DNA of 64,000 nt from CAYWFU01 sp964457585. GTDB lineage: Bacteria; JACRDZ01. Positions 56,456-64,000 of the stretch are shown here, piece after piece. The notes below the pieces were generated by a model. It was not told the origin of the DNA and ran no database searches. It saw only the letters and a list, made by a program, of their open reading frames with translations. Position 1 is the first letter of the stretch. Each line of letters opens with the position of its first letter. A program made the translations under genes and the position numbers. The stretch lies in contig CAYWFU010000001.1 in assembly GCA_964457585.1 (NCBI GenBank), positions 62,001 through 126,000 of the forward strand, given 5' to 3'.

Positions 56456-56484
56456 AATATATTATATTGTGTGTCTTTTGTCAA
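56456..56484 (-). promoter_or_regulatory. Promoter driving the PH-like gene
   Basis: Minus strand: TTGACA (56479-56484), 17-bp spacer, TATATT (56456-56461). The region from 56255 to 56450 has only doubtful small frames, including a 41-codon one starting at 56441, so a long leader is possible. Confidence 0.6.
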
Positions 56485-56527
56485 CATATCTAAAAAAACT
56501 ACAGCAATTCTTACTGAGAAATGGTTG

Positions 56528-56622
56528 CCATCCCCGGCATGTTTAATCCCCAATAAAGAATGTTGGGGACATATCTGATTTATTTCAAACATTAGATTCC
56601 CGATAAAACAAGTCGGGAATGA
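56528..56622. repeat. Cluster of small palindromic repeats
   Basis: Copies of the same family as 15801-15866: ATCCCCAATAAAGAATG... with GGGGAC (up to about 56571) and GATTCCCGATAAAAC with GTCGGGAATGAC (56594-56622). A third half copy begins at 56528. Confidence 0.65.
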
Positions 56623-56742
56623 CAAAAAATCGGCACTTTTTTAAATCCCTTTTTTAGAACATTTGAAAGATCAAAAAATCTTTGACATTTAATTTAATTA
56701 CACTCATAATATAAGTATAGATAAATTAAAAAAATAGAAGTT

Positions 56743-56874
56743 GTAAGCGTTCAGCTATTAGTTATCAGCTTTCAGCTTAAAGATATTAAAATACAAAAAA
56801 ATATTTAAAATTAAAATTTTGATTTACTTTAAATTTCTTGGCTGAATGCTGACAACTGATAGCTGAACACTTGC
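56743..56874. repeat. Inverted-repeat element upstream of yraN
   Basis: Left arm 56743-56777 (GCGTTCAGCTATTAGTTATC...) and right arm 56840-56874 are imperfect complements over about 34 bp, rich in TCAGC. It resembles common degenerate intergenic MITE remnants. No coding capacity. Confidence 0.6.
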
Positions 56875-56886
56875 TCAGGAGTTCTT

Positions 56887-57273
56887 ATGTCTTTCTCTAA
56901 AATTGATTTTGGTAAAAAGGGAGAGGATGAAGCTGTACATTTTTTAGAGCGTTCAGGATATAAAATTTTAGCACGGAATTATCGTACTCGTTATGGGGAA
57001 ATAGATATAATTGCTCAGGAAAAAGATATTTTAGTTTTTATTGAAGTAAAGAACCGCAGTGATAAACAATTTGGGCTGCCAGAGGAAGCAGTTACAAAAT
57101 ATAAACAAAAACAAATATCTAAAGTCGCTCTGCATTATTTATGTAAAAATAAAATTAATTTAGTTCAATGCCGTTTTGACGTTGTTGCAATAAATAATTA
57201 TGAACAAGAACAGAAAAAAAGAATTAAATTAATAAAAAATGCGTTTATTATTGATAGGTATTATTCTTTTTAA
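56887..57273 (+). CDS. YraN/UPF0102 family protein
   Basis: 128 residues with the family pattern GKKGEDEAVHFLERSGY, then ILARNYRTRYGEIDIIA and FIEVKNRSDKQFG, an endonuclease-like fold of unknown role. GGAGTTCTT precedes ATG 56887. It is followed by a SEC-C gene that begins 46 nt downstream. Confidence 0.92.
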   Translation: MSFSKIDFGKKGEDEAVHFLERSGYKILARNYRTRYGEIDIIAQEKDILVFIEVKNRSDKQFGLPEEAVTKYKQKQISKVALHYLCKNKINLVQCRFDVVAINNYEQEQKKRIKLIKNAFIIDRYYSF

Positions 57274-57319
57274 ACAGGATTTGGATATAATAACAATTGA
57301 GAATAGGAGAAGCTATACT

Positions 57320-59743
57320 ATGAATTATATCTGGGATTTTGAGAAACTCACTGAATTATGCAATCACAAAAATATAGACATAAAAAATTGGGCATTAAAA
57401 AAATTAATTTTACTTTATCCTGAAAAATCCGGAGACATTGCAATCGAGCTTGCTTATGATAAAAATATATTCATCGCCAAAGAAGCAATTGAATATTTTT
57501 TGAATTATCCGAATCATATATATAGCGATAAACTTTTAGAATTATATAAACAAAGCTCAGGTCAAATTGCAGGGAAAATTACTAAAATCTTTGTAAAACA
57601 AAATGATTTGCGTATTATTGATGCATTCCAGGAAAAATATCCATCTCACACAAAGGATCTTTTAGGTTATTCTCTTTCTGTTTATCATTTATCCTACATA
57701 CATATTGATAAAATAAAAAAGATTATAGAAAAATCTCTGGAAATTATTCCGGAATTAAAAGATGGAAACTTAGATGTTGCTGACACGTTATTTTCTGCTG
57801 CTTTAAATAATGGAATAGGAATAGAAGCTTTACTGGATTTATGTTTTAATAAATTTAGTAAATACGAAATTATTCTTTCTCTTTTGATAAAAATAGATAA
57901 TTATTGCGGTTCATGGTATTCCATAGATGATCTGGAAGAAGATGATGATAGTGATGATGATGGAAATTATATGATACAGGAATCACTGGATAACATTTGC
58001 ATGAACGATTTTTCTGATGTGGAAGAAACCTTGCAAAATCTTTATACAAACAATAAATATGATGAAATAATAGAAGTAATTTTTACACAAACTTTTAATC
58101 TGCTTGATTTAAAAAAAAGGCAATTCAATGATGATTCATTTGATTTATGGATAAAAGGCAAAAGTAAACTGTGTCAGAATATAGAAGCAATTTCTGCTTT
58201 TAATAATCTTCATAAAAAATTTTCTGAAGATTACAAAAAATACATCGCAAATGTATGTATCTCAATATTTTCAAGCTTTGTTGAGTGTAAAGATATTATA
58301 GGATTAAATTTGAACACTATTGATTTAGATACTGCTTTAAATGTTTTTTTTCAGGAAAGAAGAGATGTTGAGGAAGATGATAAAATTATTGAAAATTTCA
58401 TTAAACAAATCAAAGATAATGAAAAAATTATTGATACATGCTTTAGTCATATTGAAAATAATCCTGAATCCCCGGCTAATTTGCGAATTATCAGGCTTCT
58501 TGGCAGTTTAAATAATAAAAGCATTGCTTCAAAATTATTTAATCTTGAAATCGAATCCAATGAATTGGATGATGAAATAATAAATACACTTAAAGGAATT
58601 GGGATTGATGCAATAGATATAATTAAAACAGCATTTGATAAAACCGATGAAAATAAAATAATCAAAGCATTATTTATTTTAAAAGACATACCTGCTTTTC
58701 AAACAGTAGATATTATTGTCAATTATTGGGATAAACTCCTGGAGATAAATAAACAATGTTTATTGGAAGCTGTAAGGGAAATAGGAGATAAAAAATTCAT
58801 AGAATTTGTAAAAAAAGAAATAAAGGGAGAAGACTTTGATGAACTAATAACTTTTAATTTTTTGTGTCTTCTTAATAATGTAGATAATCCTCAATTTGAA
58901 AAATTCGAGCATTTGATTAAAGAACAAGAAAAAAAAGTAAAAGATGCAATGAGTATGCTGGAATCAGGAAATACAGCAAGGCTTCTAGAAGAGCCATTAA
59001 ACATTGAATTAAAATGCAGAAATTGTAAAAAATCCTATCATTATAAAATAGAAAAAGCATTTATAGAAAAAAACTCATCAGATTATTTTATTCAAGATAA
59101 AATTTTATGTAAAAATTGCAATAGCCTTGATCATTATGAGATAACAAATAACGGAAAACTTTCAATAATGGCCTATAGTATGCTTATAATGAATACAAAT
59201 GAAAAAATTTTAAAAAATATTGATGAAATACGATTGTCTACTCTAGATATGAGAACTCTTAATGGTACGATTAAACCTTTAAATGAAGCGCTTGCAAATT
59301 ATGAAGAAAAACTAAAAAAAGAACCTGGAAATCCCGAGTATTTAATTGGATATGCCAATACTTTATCAACAGCAAAAAGAGCCGAAGATGCAATTGAATA
59401 TTATAAAAAAGCTGTAATAAGTGATCCGCTTGCAATAGAAGCATATGAAACACTAGGAGGGATTGCCGAAACAAAAGGCGATGATATTAGTGCATATAAT
59501 TATTATAAAAAAGCGCTGAACATAGTTAACAATTTCAATTTATATAAATCAAAAGAGGAAAATAGAAAGAAGTATAAGGAAACTATTTTTAATGCAATTT
59601 GTTATTTTGAGGAAAAACTTGGAATAACTTCAACTATTAAAAATTTTCCTGTTGAAAAAAAGCTTGACATCAGTAGAAATGATCCTTGTTTTTGCGGTAG
59701 CGGTAAAAAATATAAAAAGTGTTGTCTTGGAAAAGCATTCTGA
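57320..59743 (+). CDS. Large helical-repeat protein with C-terminal SEC-C motif
   Basis: About 807 residues from ATG 57320, preceded by TAGGAG; the upstream in-frame start at 57239 overlaps yraN. HEAT/TPR-like helices make up most of it, with an acidic insertion (EEDDDSDDDG). A four-Cys zinc ribbon (CRNCKK and CKNCN) lies near residue 570-610, TPR helices follow, and the C-terminus ends with SEC-C RNDPCFCGSGKKYKKCC. It shares the SEC-C module with the small protein at 16694. Probably a cytoplasmic scaffold or adaptor; function unknown. Confidence 0.8.
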   Translation: MNYIWDFEKLTELCNHKNIDIKNWALKKLILLYPEKSGDIAIELAYDKNIFIAKEAIEYFLNYPNHIYSDKLLELYKQSSGQIAGKITKIFVKQNDLRIIDAFQEKYPSHTKDLLGYSLSVYHLSYIHIDKIKKIIEKSLEIIPELKDGNLDVADTLFSAALNNGIGIEALLDLCFNKFSKYEIILSLLIKIDNYCGSWYSIDDLEEDDDSDDDGNYMIQESLDNICMNDFSDVEETLQNLYTNNKYDEIIEVIFTQTFNLLDLKKRQFNDDSFDLWIKGKSKLCQNIEAISAFNNLHKKFSEDYKKYIANVCISIFSSFVECKDIIGLNLNTIDLDTALNVFFQERRDVEEDDKIIENFIKQIKDNEKIIDTCFSHIENNPESPANLRIIRLLGSLNNKSIASKLFNLEIESNELDDEIINTLKGIGIDAIDIIKTAFDKTDENKIIKALFILKDIPAFQTVDIIVNYWDKLLEINKQCLLEAVREIGDKKFIEFVKKEIKGEDFDELITFNFLCLLNNVDNPQFEKFEHLIKEQEKKVKDAMSMLESGNTARLLEEPLNIELKCRNCKKSYHYKIEKAFIEKNSSDYFIQDKILCKNCNSLDHYEITNNGKLSIMAYSMLIMNTNEKILKNIDEIRLSTLDMRTLNGTIKPLNEALANYEEKLKKEPGNPEYLIGYANTLSTAKRAEDAIEYYKKAVISDPLAIEAYETLGGIAETKGDDISAYNYYKKALNIVNNFNLYKSKEENRKKYKETIFNAICYFEEKLGITSTIKNFPVEKKLDISRNDPCFCGSGKKYKKCCLGKAF

Positions 59744-59806
59744 TTTTATATAGCTACAATTTATCAAGGTAATCAGTGCCTGTAAATTCCTGAGTGGGCT
59801 GGTTAG

Positions 59807-60988
59807 TTACAATAAATTAAATATTTTTTTTATCCCTTCTCTCCATGGAAATACTTTTATATCACCAAGACTATAAGCATTAGCGGAATTAGATAAACAA
59901 TAAAGTACTGCATTTTGATTTTCGGATTTAAAAGACTTTAATGCGTGTAAATCTTTTTCCATAGGTGCGATGTGAGATTTAATTTCAATTGCTATCGGAG
60001 ATTCTTTTATACCTCTAGACATTATTATATCGACTTCAATACCGGTATTGGTTCTCCAATAATTGAATCGATAATCAGCATTTGTATAATCATTTATGCG
60101 TATCAACTCTTGTACCACTAAAGTCTCAAACAATTTTCCGTAATAATAAGAGCTTTCCTTTATTTCGGTTTTTAATTCGCCTCTTATTGCGTTTAATACT
60201 CCACAATCAAAAAAATAATATTTAGGTCCTTGTCTAACTTGTTTCCTTATGGAACGCGACCATCCATCAATACGAAATGCTATTAAAGTATCAACCAGAA
60301 TAGAAAAAAATTCTTGCGCAGTTTTTGTTGAAACCGCACATTCTCTTGCAATTTTAGTAAAATTAACGGGTTCTCCGTTCATTTGTCCTGCTATATCCAA
60401 AAATCTTATATATCCTTCTATATTTCGGACCAAAGCTTCTTGCATAATCTCTTCTTTTAAATATGTTTCAACATATGCTTTAAGAGATCTTTCCGGTTCG
60501 TTTTCATCAAGGTAAAATGAAGGTAATGTCCCATATTTTAGAGTCTTGTTAAGAACAATATTTATTTCAATAAAAGATAAAGGATGTAATTTTAATGTCC
60601 ACGCTCTGCCAGCTAAAAGATTTGCCCCGCTGCGTTTCAATTTTCTTGCACTTGAACCTGTTAATATAAATCTTATTTTACCTTTGTATTTTTCCAATAA
60701 ATAATGTACTTCATCCAAAATATATGGTAACTTCTGTATCTCATCAATAAAAACATTCAAAACACTATTTTTGACAATTTTTTCTTCAATTTCTTTTCTA
60801 AAAAGATCGGGATGAGTTATATAACGGGTGTATATACCGTGATTTAACAAATTGATTTCAAAATAATATTGTTGATTCTTAATGAATTCCTGGCAAATAT
60901 AAGTTTTCCCAACTCCTCTAGGGCCAAATAAAAATGCTGATGTGTTTTTCCCAAGAATATTATTAAGGTTTAAATATCTATATATCAT
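59807..60988 (-). CDS. AAA ATPase with DUF4143 domain
   Basis: 393 residues. Walker A GPRGVGKTY, Walker B VFIDEIQKLP and sensor TGSSARKL, then LHPLSFIEI. C-terminal DUF4143 has the nuclease-like TGIEVDI and IAIEIKS. The family is widespread in mobile regions; its role is not known. Confidence 0.9.
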   Translation of the reverse strand: MIYRYLNLNNILGKNTSAFLFGPRGVGKTYICQEFIKNQQYYFEINLLNHGIYTRYITHPDLFRKEIEEKIVKNSVLNVFIDEIQKLPYILDEVHYLLEKYKGKIRFILTGSSARKLKRSGANLLAGRAWTLKLHPLSFIEINIVLNKTLKYGTLPSFYLDENEPERSLKAYVETYLKEEIMQEALVRNIEGYIRFLDIAGQMNGEPVNFTKIARECAVSTKTAQEFFSILVDTLIAFRIDGWSRSIRKQVRQGPKYYFFDCGVLNAIRGELKTEIKESSYYYGKLFETLVVQELIRINDYTNADYRFNYWRTNTGIEVDIIMSRGIKESPIAIEIKSHIAPMEKDLHALKSFKSENQNAVLYCLSNSANAYSLGDIKVFPWREGIKKIFNLL

Positions 60989-61110
60989 AATCCATGATTA
61001 TAATATATATATGGAATAAAAGCAATAGAAAAAATATTTCTGTCAGCAATTCTCGGTAAGAAATGGTTATTACCCCCGATTCGAATTCAGTATATATCTA
61101 AATTGTATAA

Positions 61111-61153
61111 GGTTTAAAGGTGAAAAAGATGCTCTTATTTTCACCTTTAAACC
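61111..61153. repeat. Perfect 16-bp hairpin between convergent ends
   Basis: GGTTTAAAGGTGAAAA pairs exactly with TTTTCACCTTTAAACC around an 11-nt loop. It lies just beyond the amidase pseudogene. It has no clear T run on either strand, so its terminator role is uncertain. Confidence 0.5.
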
Positions 61154-62643
61154 TATAAAAAATATTATTGTATTTTCTAATTAATTTTATAATATATATG
61201 TGATATTAACTTACCTAATAAGCTATTTAATAAATATTCATCTTTAAATTTAGTCAAATTTTTAACAATAATTGTCCCATAAGATATTTTTGTAGCAACA
61301 TTGGTTATTAAGCAGGGTCCCTTTTTCTTACTATCACCACTATCATTACCATTATTTGATTTATTTGAAGCAATTGTTGTAAATATCCAGGTATATTCAT
61401 CTTTCATTCGATTACCTGATAAATCCATTACTTCTGTTTTTATTATTGTAGTATATGACTTGTTGTAATCTAAATTAGATAATGGTGTGAATGTTGCGGT
61501 CAAATCCGAATAAGTAACAGTTCCTGTAACATTATTATTATTACTATCTTTCAAAATAAATGTGTTTGTGTTTATAGTATTAGCATTAATAACTTCTGAA
61601 AAAGAAACGCTTATTTTGGTATTTATTGCTACATCTTCAGCGTTTTTGTCAGGATTTGTTAAACTAACAGTTGGAGCGGTTGTATCCGGTGCGTCCCCCG
61701 TTCTAAAACTCCAAGTATAATCGGTTATCATAGGATTTCCAGCCAAATCTTCAACATTTATTATTGTTACTGTATAGGTTGTATTATACAAAAGATTAGA
61801 TGATGGAGTAAATATTGCTGTTATACCTGTGCTGCTAATAGTTCCTGTAACAACTAAATAATTATATCCAATATCTCCCCATCCGAGAGTAATTGAATGA
61901 TAATAATAAATCGATCTAATACGTGCAGGCCAGTCAGTATCCGTATTCGGTGTATCTGTATGATGAATAATATTATGCGTTACTGATTGATATTCAGGGG
62001 GACATTTCATGTATGTTTCATTGGCACCCCATCCACTTCTGGAAACAACCGAAGGTTTAGAATATAATGACACAGCAGATAAATCTTGTTGTAAAAGTTC
62101 AAGACTTCCTTGTTGTTTATTTTTTTGAATATTCAAAAGCATTTCATTTGGAGTAACTTCCGAATCAATAAATGTAAAAGACAGTTTTTTTAGTATAGGA
62201 ATTTCACCTTTTCCATTTTTAATATATTCTATACGCTATTGAATATAGCTATGAACTCTGTCATTTTGTTCAATATTAATTAATGCACTAAAATATTCAT
62301 TTTTTGGATTTTCATCCGGATATGATTCAATTATTATTTTTTTCCATTCTGTCCAGGATTCACCATCTTTACTTGTTTTTATCTCAATTAATAAATCAGA
62401 ACCTTCCTGATACTCTGCGTCCCAATGAATTCCAATATCTGTAAATGGTATTTCTGTCTTAATTTTTTCTGAAATAAAAATCTTATTATCCAAATTTGTA
62501 GTTGCTTCTGAAGTTATTGATAAACTATTGCTGGATTTTTTTTGATAATCAAAAATCATTGTTTCCGATTTTACATCTATTCCCTCAGCAAAAGAAAAAG
62601 AAACCTGGACAAAAAATAATAAAATAAACATTTCCATTACTAA

Positions 62644-63855
62644 CCCGACTTAAGCAATTCGACTTAAAATTCAGCAAAATTTAGATACCTCAACCAGAAA
62701 AAAGTTTGATATTACAAGGATATTTTTTTCAAAAATGTCAAAAACGGCTTGTAGTGCCGACCCACCCCATTGACAATAAATATTTTTGTGTAAAAATAGT
62801 GATATGTTCTTACGAGCCAAAAACCGTTTAAAAGACGGTAAAAAACATCGTTATTGGAGTATAGTAGAGAATCGCCGCATTCAAGGGAAAAGCATTGTTC
62901 AAAGACAGGTGTTGCACCTGGGAGAGATCAATGACAGTCAGAAAGCGGCATGGTGTAAAACTATTGACGTATTTCAGGAAGACAAAATAGAATCGAAGCA
63001 GATAGCTATCTTTCCGGAAGATAGTCAAGCACCGCCACTTGCATGTGACATTGTTCGTATCAAACTCAATGAGATACATGTCCGCAACCCTCGACAGTGG
63101 GGAGCCTGCTGGTTAGCATGTTTATTGTGGGACCAATTAAATTTTGATGAATTTTGGAAAGACAAACTGACAACATCTCGTAAGGGCACAAGTTGGTTGA
63201 ATGTATTTAAAACTTTAGTTTGTTATCGGTTGATAGATCCCTGAAGTGAATGGCGGTTGCATCGGCAGTGGTATGAACGAAGCGCAATGGCAGATCTATT
63301 AGGAGAAGATTTTGGTTTGGTGCAGATTGATAAACTTTATCGCTTGTTGTAATCAAGTTGCCGGAAAAGGATCAAGAAGTATCAAAAAAAACATTTACCT
63401 TTACTCTGGATAAAGAGCGGTTATCTATGATTCGTCGTCGGGAAGGACACTATCTTTTACGAAGTAATCTTGCTGGAGAAAAACCTGCAAAAGTTTGGGA
63501 ATACTACATCCAGCTTATTGAGATAGAACAAGCTTTCAAAGAACTAAAAAATGATCTGTCAATACGGCCTATATATCACCAGGAAGATTATCGGATTGAA
63601 TCACATATTTTTATTTCCTTTGTTTCCTATTGTCTTCAAGTTAATTTGAAACAGAGGCTACGAGCATTGGCTCCTGGACTTACTCCTTTGGCAGTAATTG
63701 AAGCTGGAATTACCAGATCAACCACCACCAAAAATTACATCTGGAAAAATACAAATTTAAATAATTAAAAAAGGTTTGTAGTGCCGACCTTTTTAATTGG
63801 AATACGTAAAATCAAGCTTTTTTAGACTTTTTTGTGTCGAATTGCTTAAGTCGGG
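62644..63855 (+). mobile_element. IS1634-like insertion sequence, internally deleted
   Basis: 1212 bp bounded by matching 20-bp terminal inverted repeats, CCCGACTTAAGCAATTCGAC and its complement. Flanked by a 4-bp direct repeat CTAA (62640-62643 and 63856-63859). Subterminal copies of TTGTAGTGCCGACC lie near both ends. The transposase is split and lacks its central part, so the element cannot move by itself. Confidence 0.8.
62804..63768 (+). pseudogene. IS1634-family transposase remnants
   Basis: The N-terminal part starts MFLRAKNRLKDGKKHRYWS at 62804 and has an in-frame TGA at 63242-63244. Coding continues (EWRLHRQWYERSAMADLLGE) to a TAA at 63350-63352. The C-terminal part, 63358-63768, is in another frame (EQAFKELKNDLSIRPIYHQE). 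The middle, including most of the DDE core, is missing. Confidence 0.8.
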
Positions 63856-63879
63856 CTAAACTTAATTTTTTCATAATAA

Positions 63880-63924
63880 CTCCTCCTTTATAGTTGGTTA
63901 TTTCGATTATGGAAATATTCCATA
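63880..63924 (-). promoter_or_regulatory. Ribosome site and palindrome upstream of the broken amidase gene
   Basis: AAGGAGGAG lies upstream of the original start. A palindrome TATGGAA-ATA-TTCCATA (63908-63924) sits further upstream and could be an operator. Evidence is limited to symmetry. Confidence 0.35.
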
Positions 63925-64000
63925 TCAATAAGGATACTATAAGGTAGAGAGTTATGAATATCAGGAGATTATCTTAAAATTATCTTTTAAATTATAAATA

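Larger units (their letters stand above)
61177..63874 (-). pseudogene. PGRP-type amidase/Big_5 surface protein, interrupted
   Basis: Original start is ATG 63874 with AAGGAGGAG upstream. After MKKLSL the gene is split by an IS (62644-63855). Removing the IS and one CTAA copy restores the frame: a signal peptide ending FSFAEG. An in-frame TAG at 62236-62238 follows HSYIQ. A PGRP/amidase_2 domain (SRSGWGANE, NIIHHTDTP) then stops abruptly at GYNYLV and runs directly into Big_5 domains (GITAIFTPSSNLLYNTTYTV), so the second zinc-ligand half is missing. The C-terminus (GPCLITNVAT) resembles the CFIATAAYG motif. Three lesions make it a clear pseudogene. Confidence 0.8.

Noticed and set aside
56314..56625. 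103-residue gene on the minus strand
   Set aside because: Much of the frame is made of palindromic repeat sequence and the start has no ribosome site.
37746..62238. Stop-codon reassignment (TAA at 37746, TAG at 62236)
   Set aside because: Housekeeping genes such as ligA, dnaB and hisD have no internal stops, and the two affected genes carry other lesions, so nonsense mutation is the simpler reading.

Overview
The window looks like a scaffold of a very AT-rich, Gram-negative bacterium from an uncultivated lineage. Supporting signs are a 100-N scaffold gap, lipoproteins with lipoboxes (one LolB-like), the MEP isoprenoid gene ispF, an EF-P with an unusual tip, a PGRP/Big_5 surface protein and an FG-GAP/ASPIC protein. 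I cannot assign a phylum from sequence alone. Vertical housekeeping genes dominate. They are interspersed with accessory modules, several of them decaying, and with small palindromic repeats.

Layout. 1-4 kb: a partial lipoprotein, a TPR/thioredoxin-fold protein, a Cys-rich protein, tRNA-Asn and a cold-shock gene, mostly on the minus strand. 4.1-8.6 kb: a MEMO-family protein, ligA and a PAS histidine kinase. 8.6-10.5 kb: a TPR protein and a UPF0175/DUF3368 toxin-antitoxin pair. 10.5-15.6 kb: one very large STAND protein (winged helix, EAL-like domain, NACHT, pentapeptide repeats, WD40) whose WD40 array holds the assembly gap. 15.8-20.2 kb (minus): a hypothetical, a SEC-C protein, dnaB, hisF and a substrate-binding protein. 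20.6-23.3 kb (plus): tRNA-Leu, efp, hisB, hisH, hisA. 23.3-30.3 kb (minus): an Ig-like exported protein, then yicC-gmk-rpoZ-coaBC-UDG-methylase ending in a truncated restriction endonuclease. 30.4-37.3 kb (plus): hisD, two TPR/thioredoxin-fold paralogues, hisI, hisG, ispF and a DUF2442 gene. 37.5-40.7 kb: a broken Mrr-nuclease/NACHT gene. 40.8-51.9 kb: ZIP transporter, CapA-M28 fusion, nucleotidyltransferase module, NtrB/NtrC-like two-component system, a second truncated endonuclease facing an HTH-methylase, a lipoprotein pair and tRNA-Leu. 52-61 kb: FG-GAP protein, ABC-F/methyltransferase fusion, yraN, a large SEC-C protein and a DUF4143 ATPase. 61-64 kb: a PGRP-type amidase gene destroyed by an IS1634-like insertion, a nonsense codon and an apparent internal deletion.

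How the genes work together. Histidine biosynthesis is present but split into at least four units within 18 kb (hisF; hisBHA; hisD; hisIG). hisC and hisE are not in the window. The minus-strand yicC-gmk-rpoZ-coaBC block is a familiar housekeeping cluster. Defence and conflict functions are over-represented: two STAND/NACHT proteins (one dead), two DNA methylases each beside a 5'-truncated endonuclease, one toxin-antitoxin pair and one nucleotidyltransferase pair.

The most novel item is the 10565-15566 protein, which couples an EAL (c-di-GMP-type) domain to a NACHT switch and a recently amplified WD40 array. Other notable items are an EF-P with Gln at the modified tip position, a lipoprotein gene that appears to start with ATT, an ABC-F protein missing Walker A of its second domain and fused to a methyltransferase, and a palindromic repeat embedded in a signal-peptide coding region.
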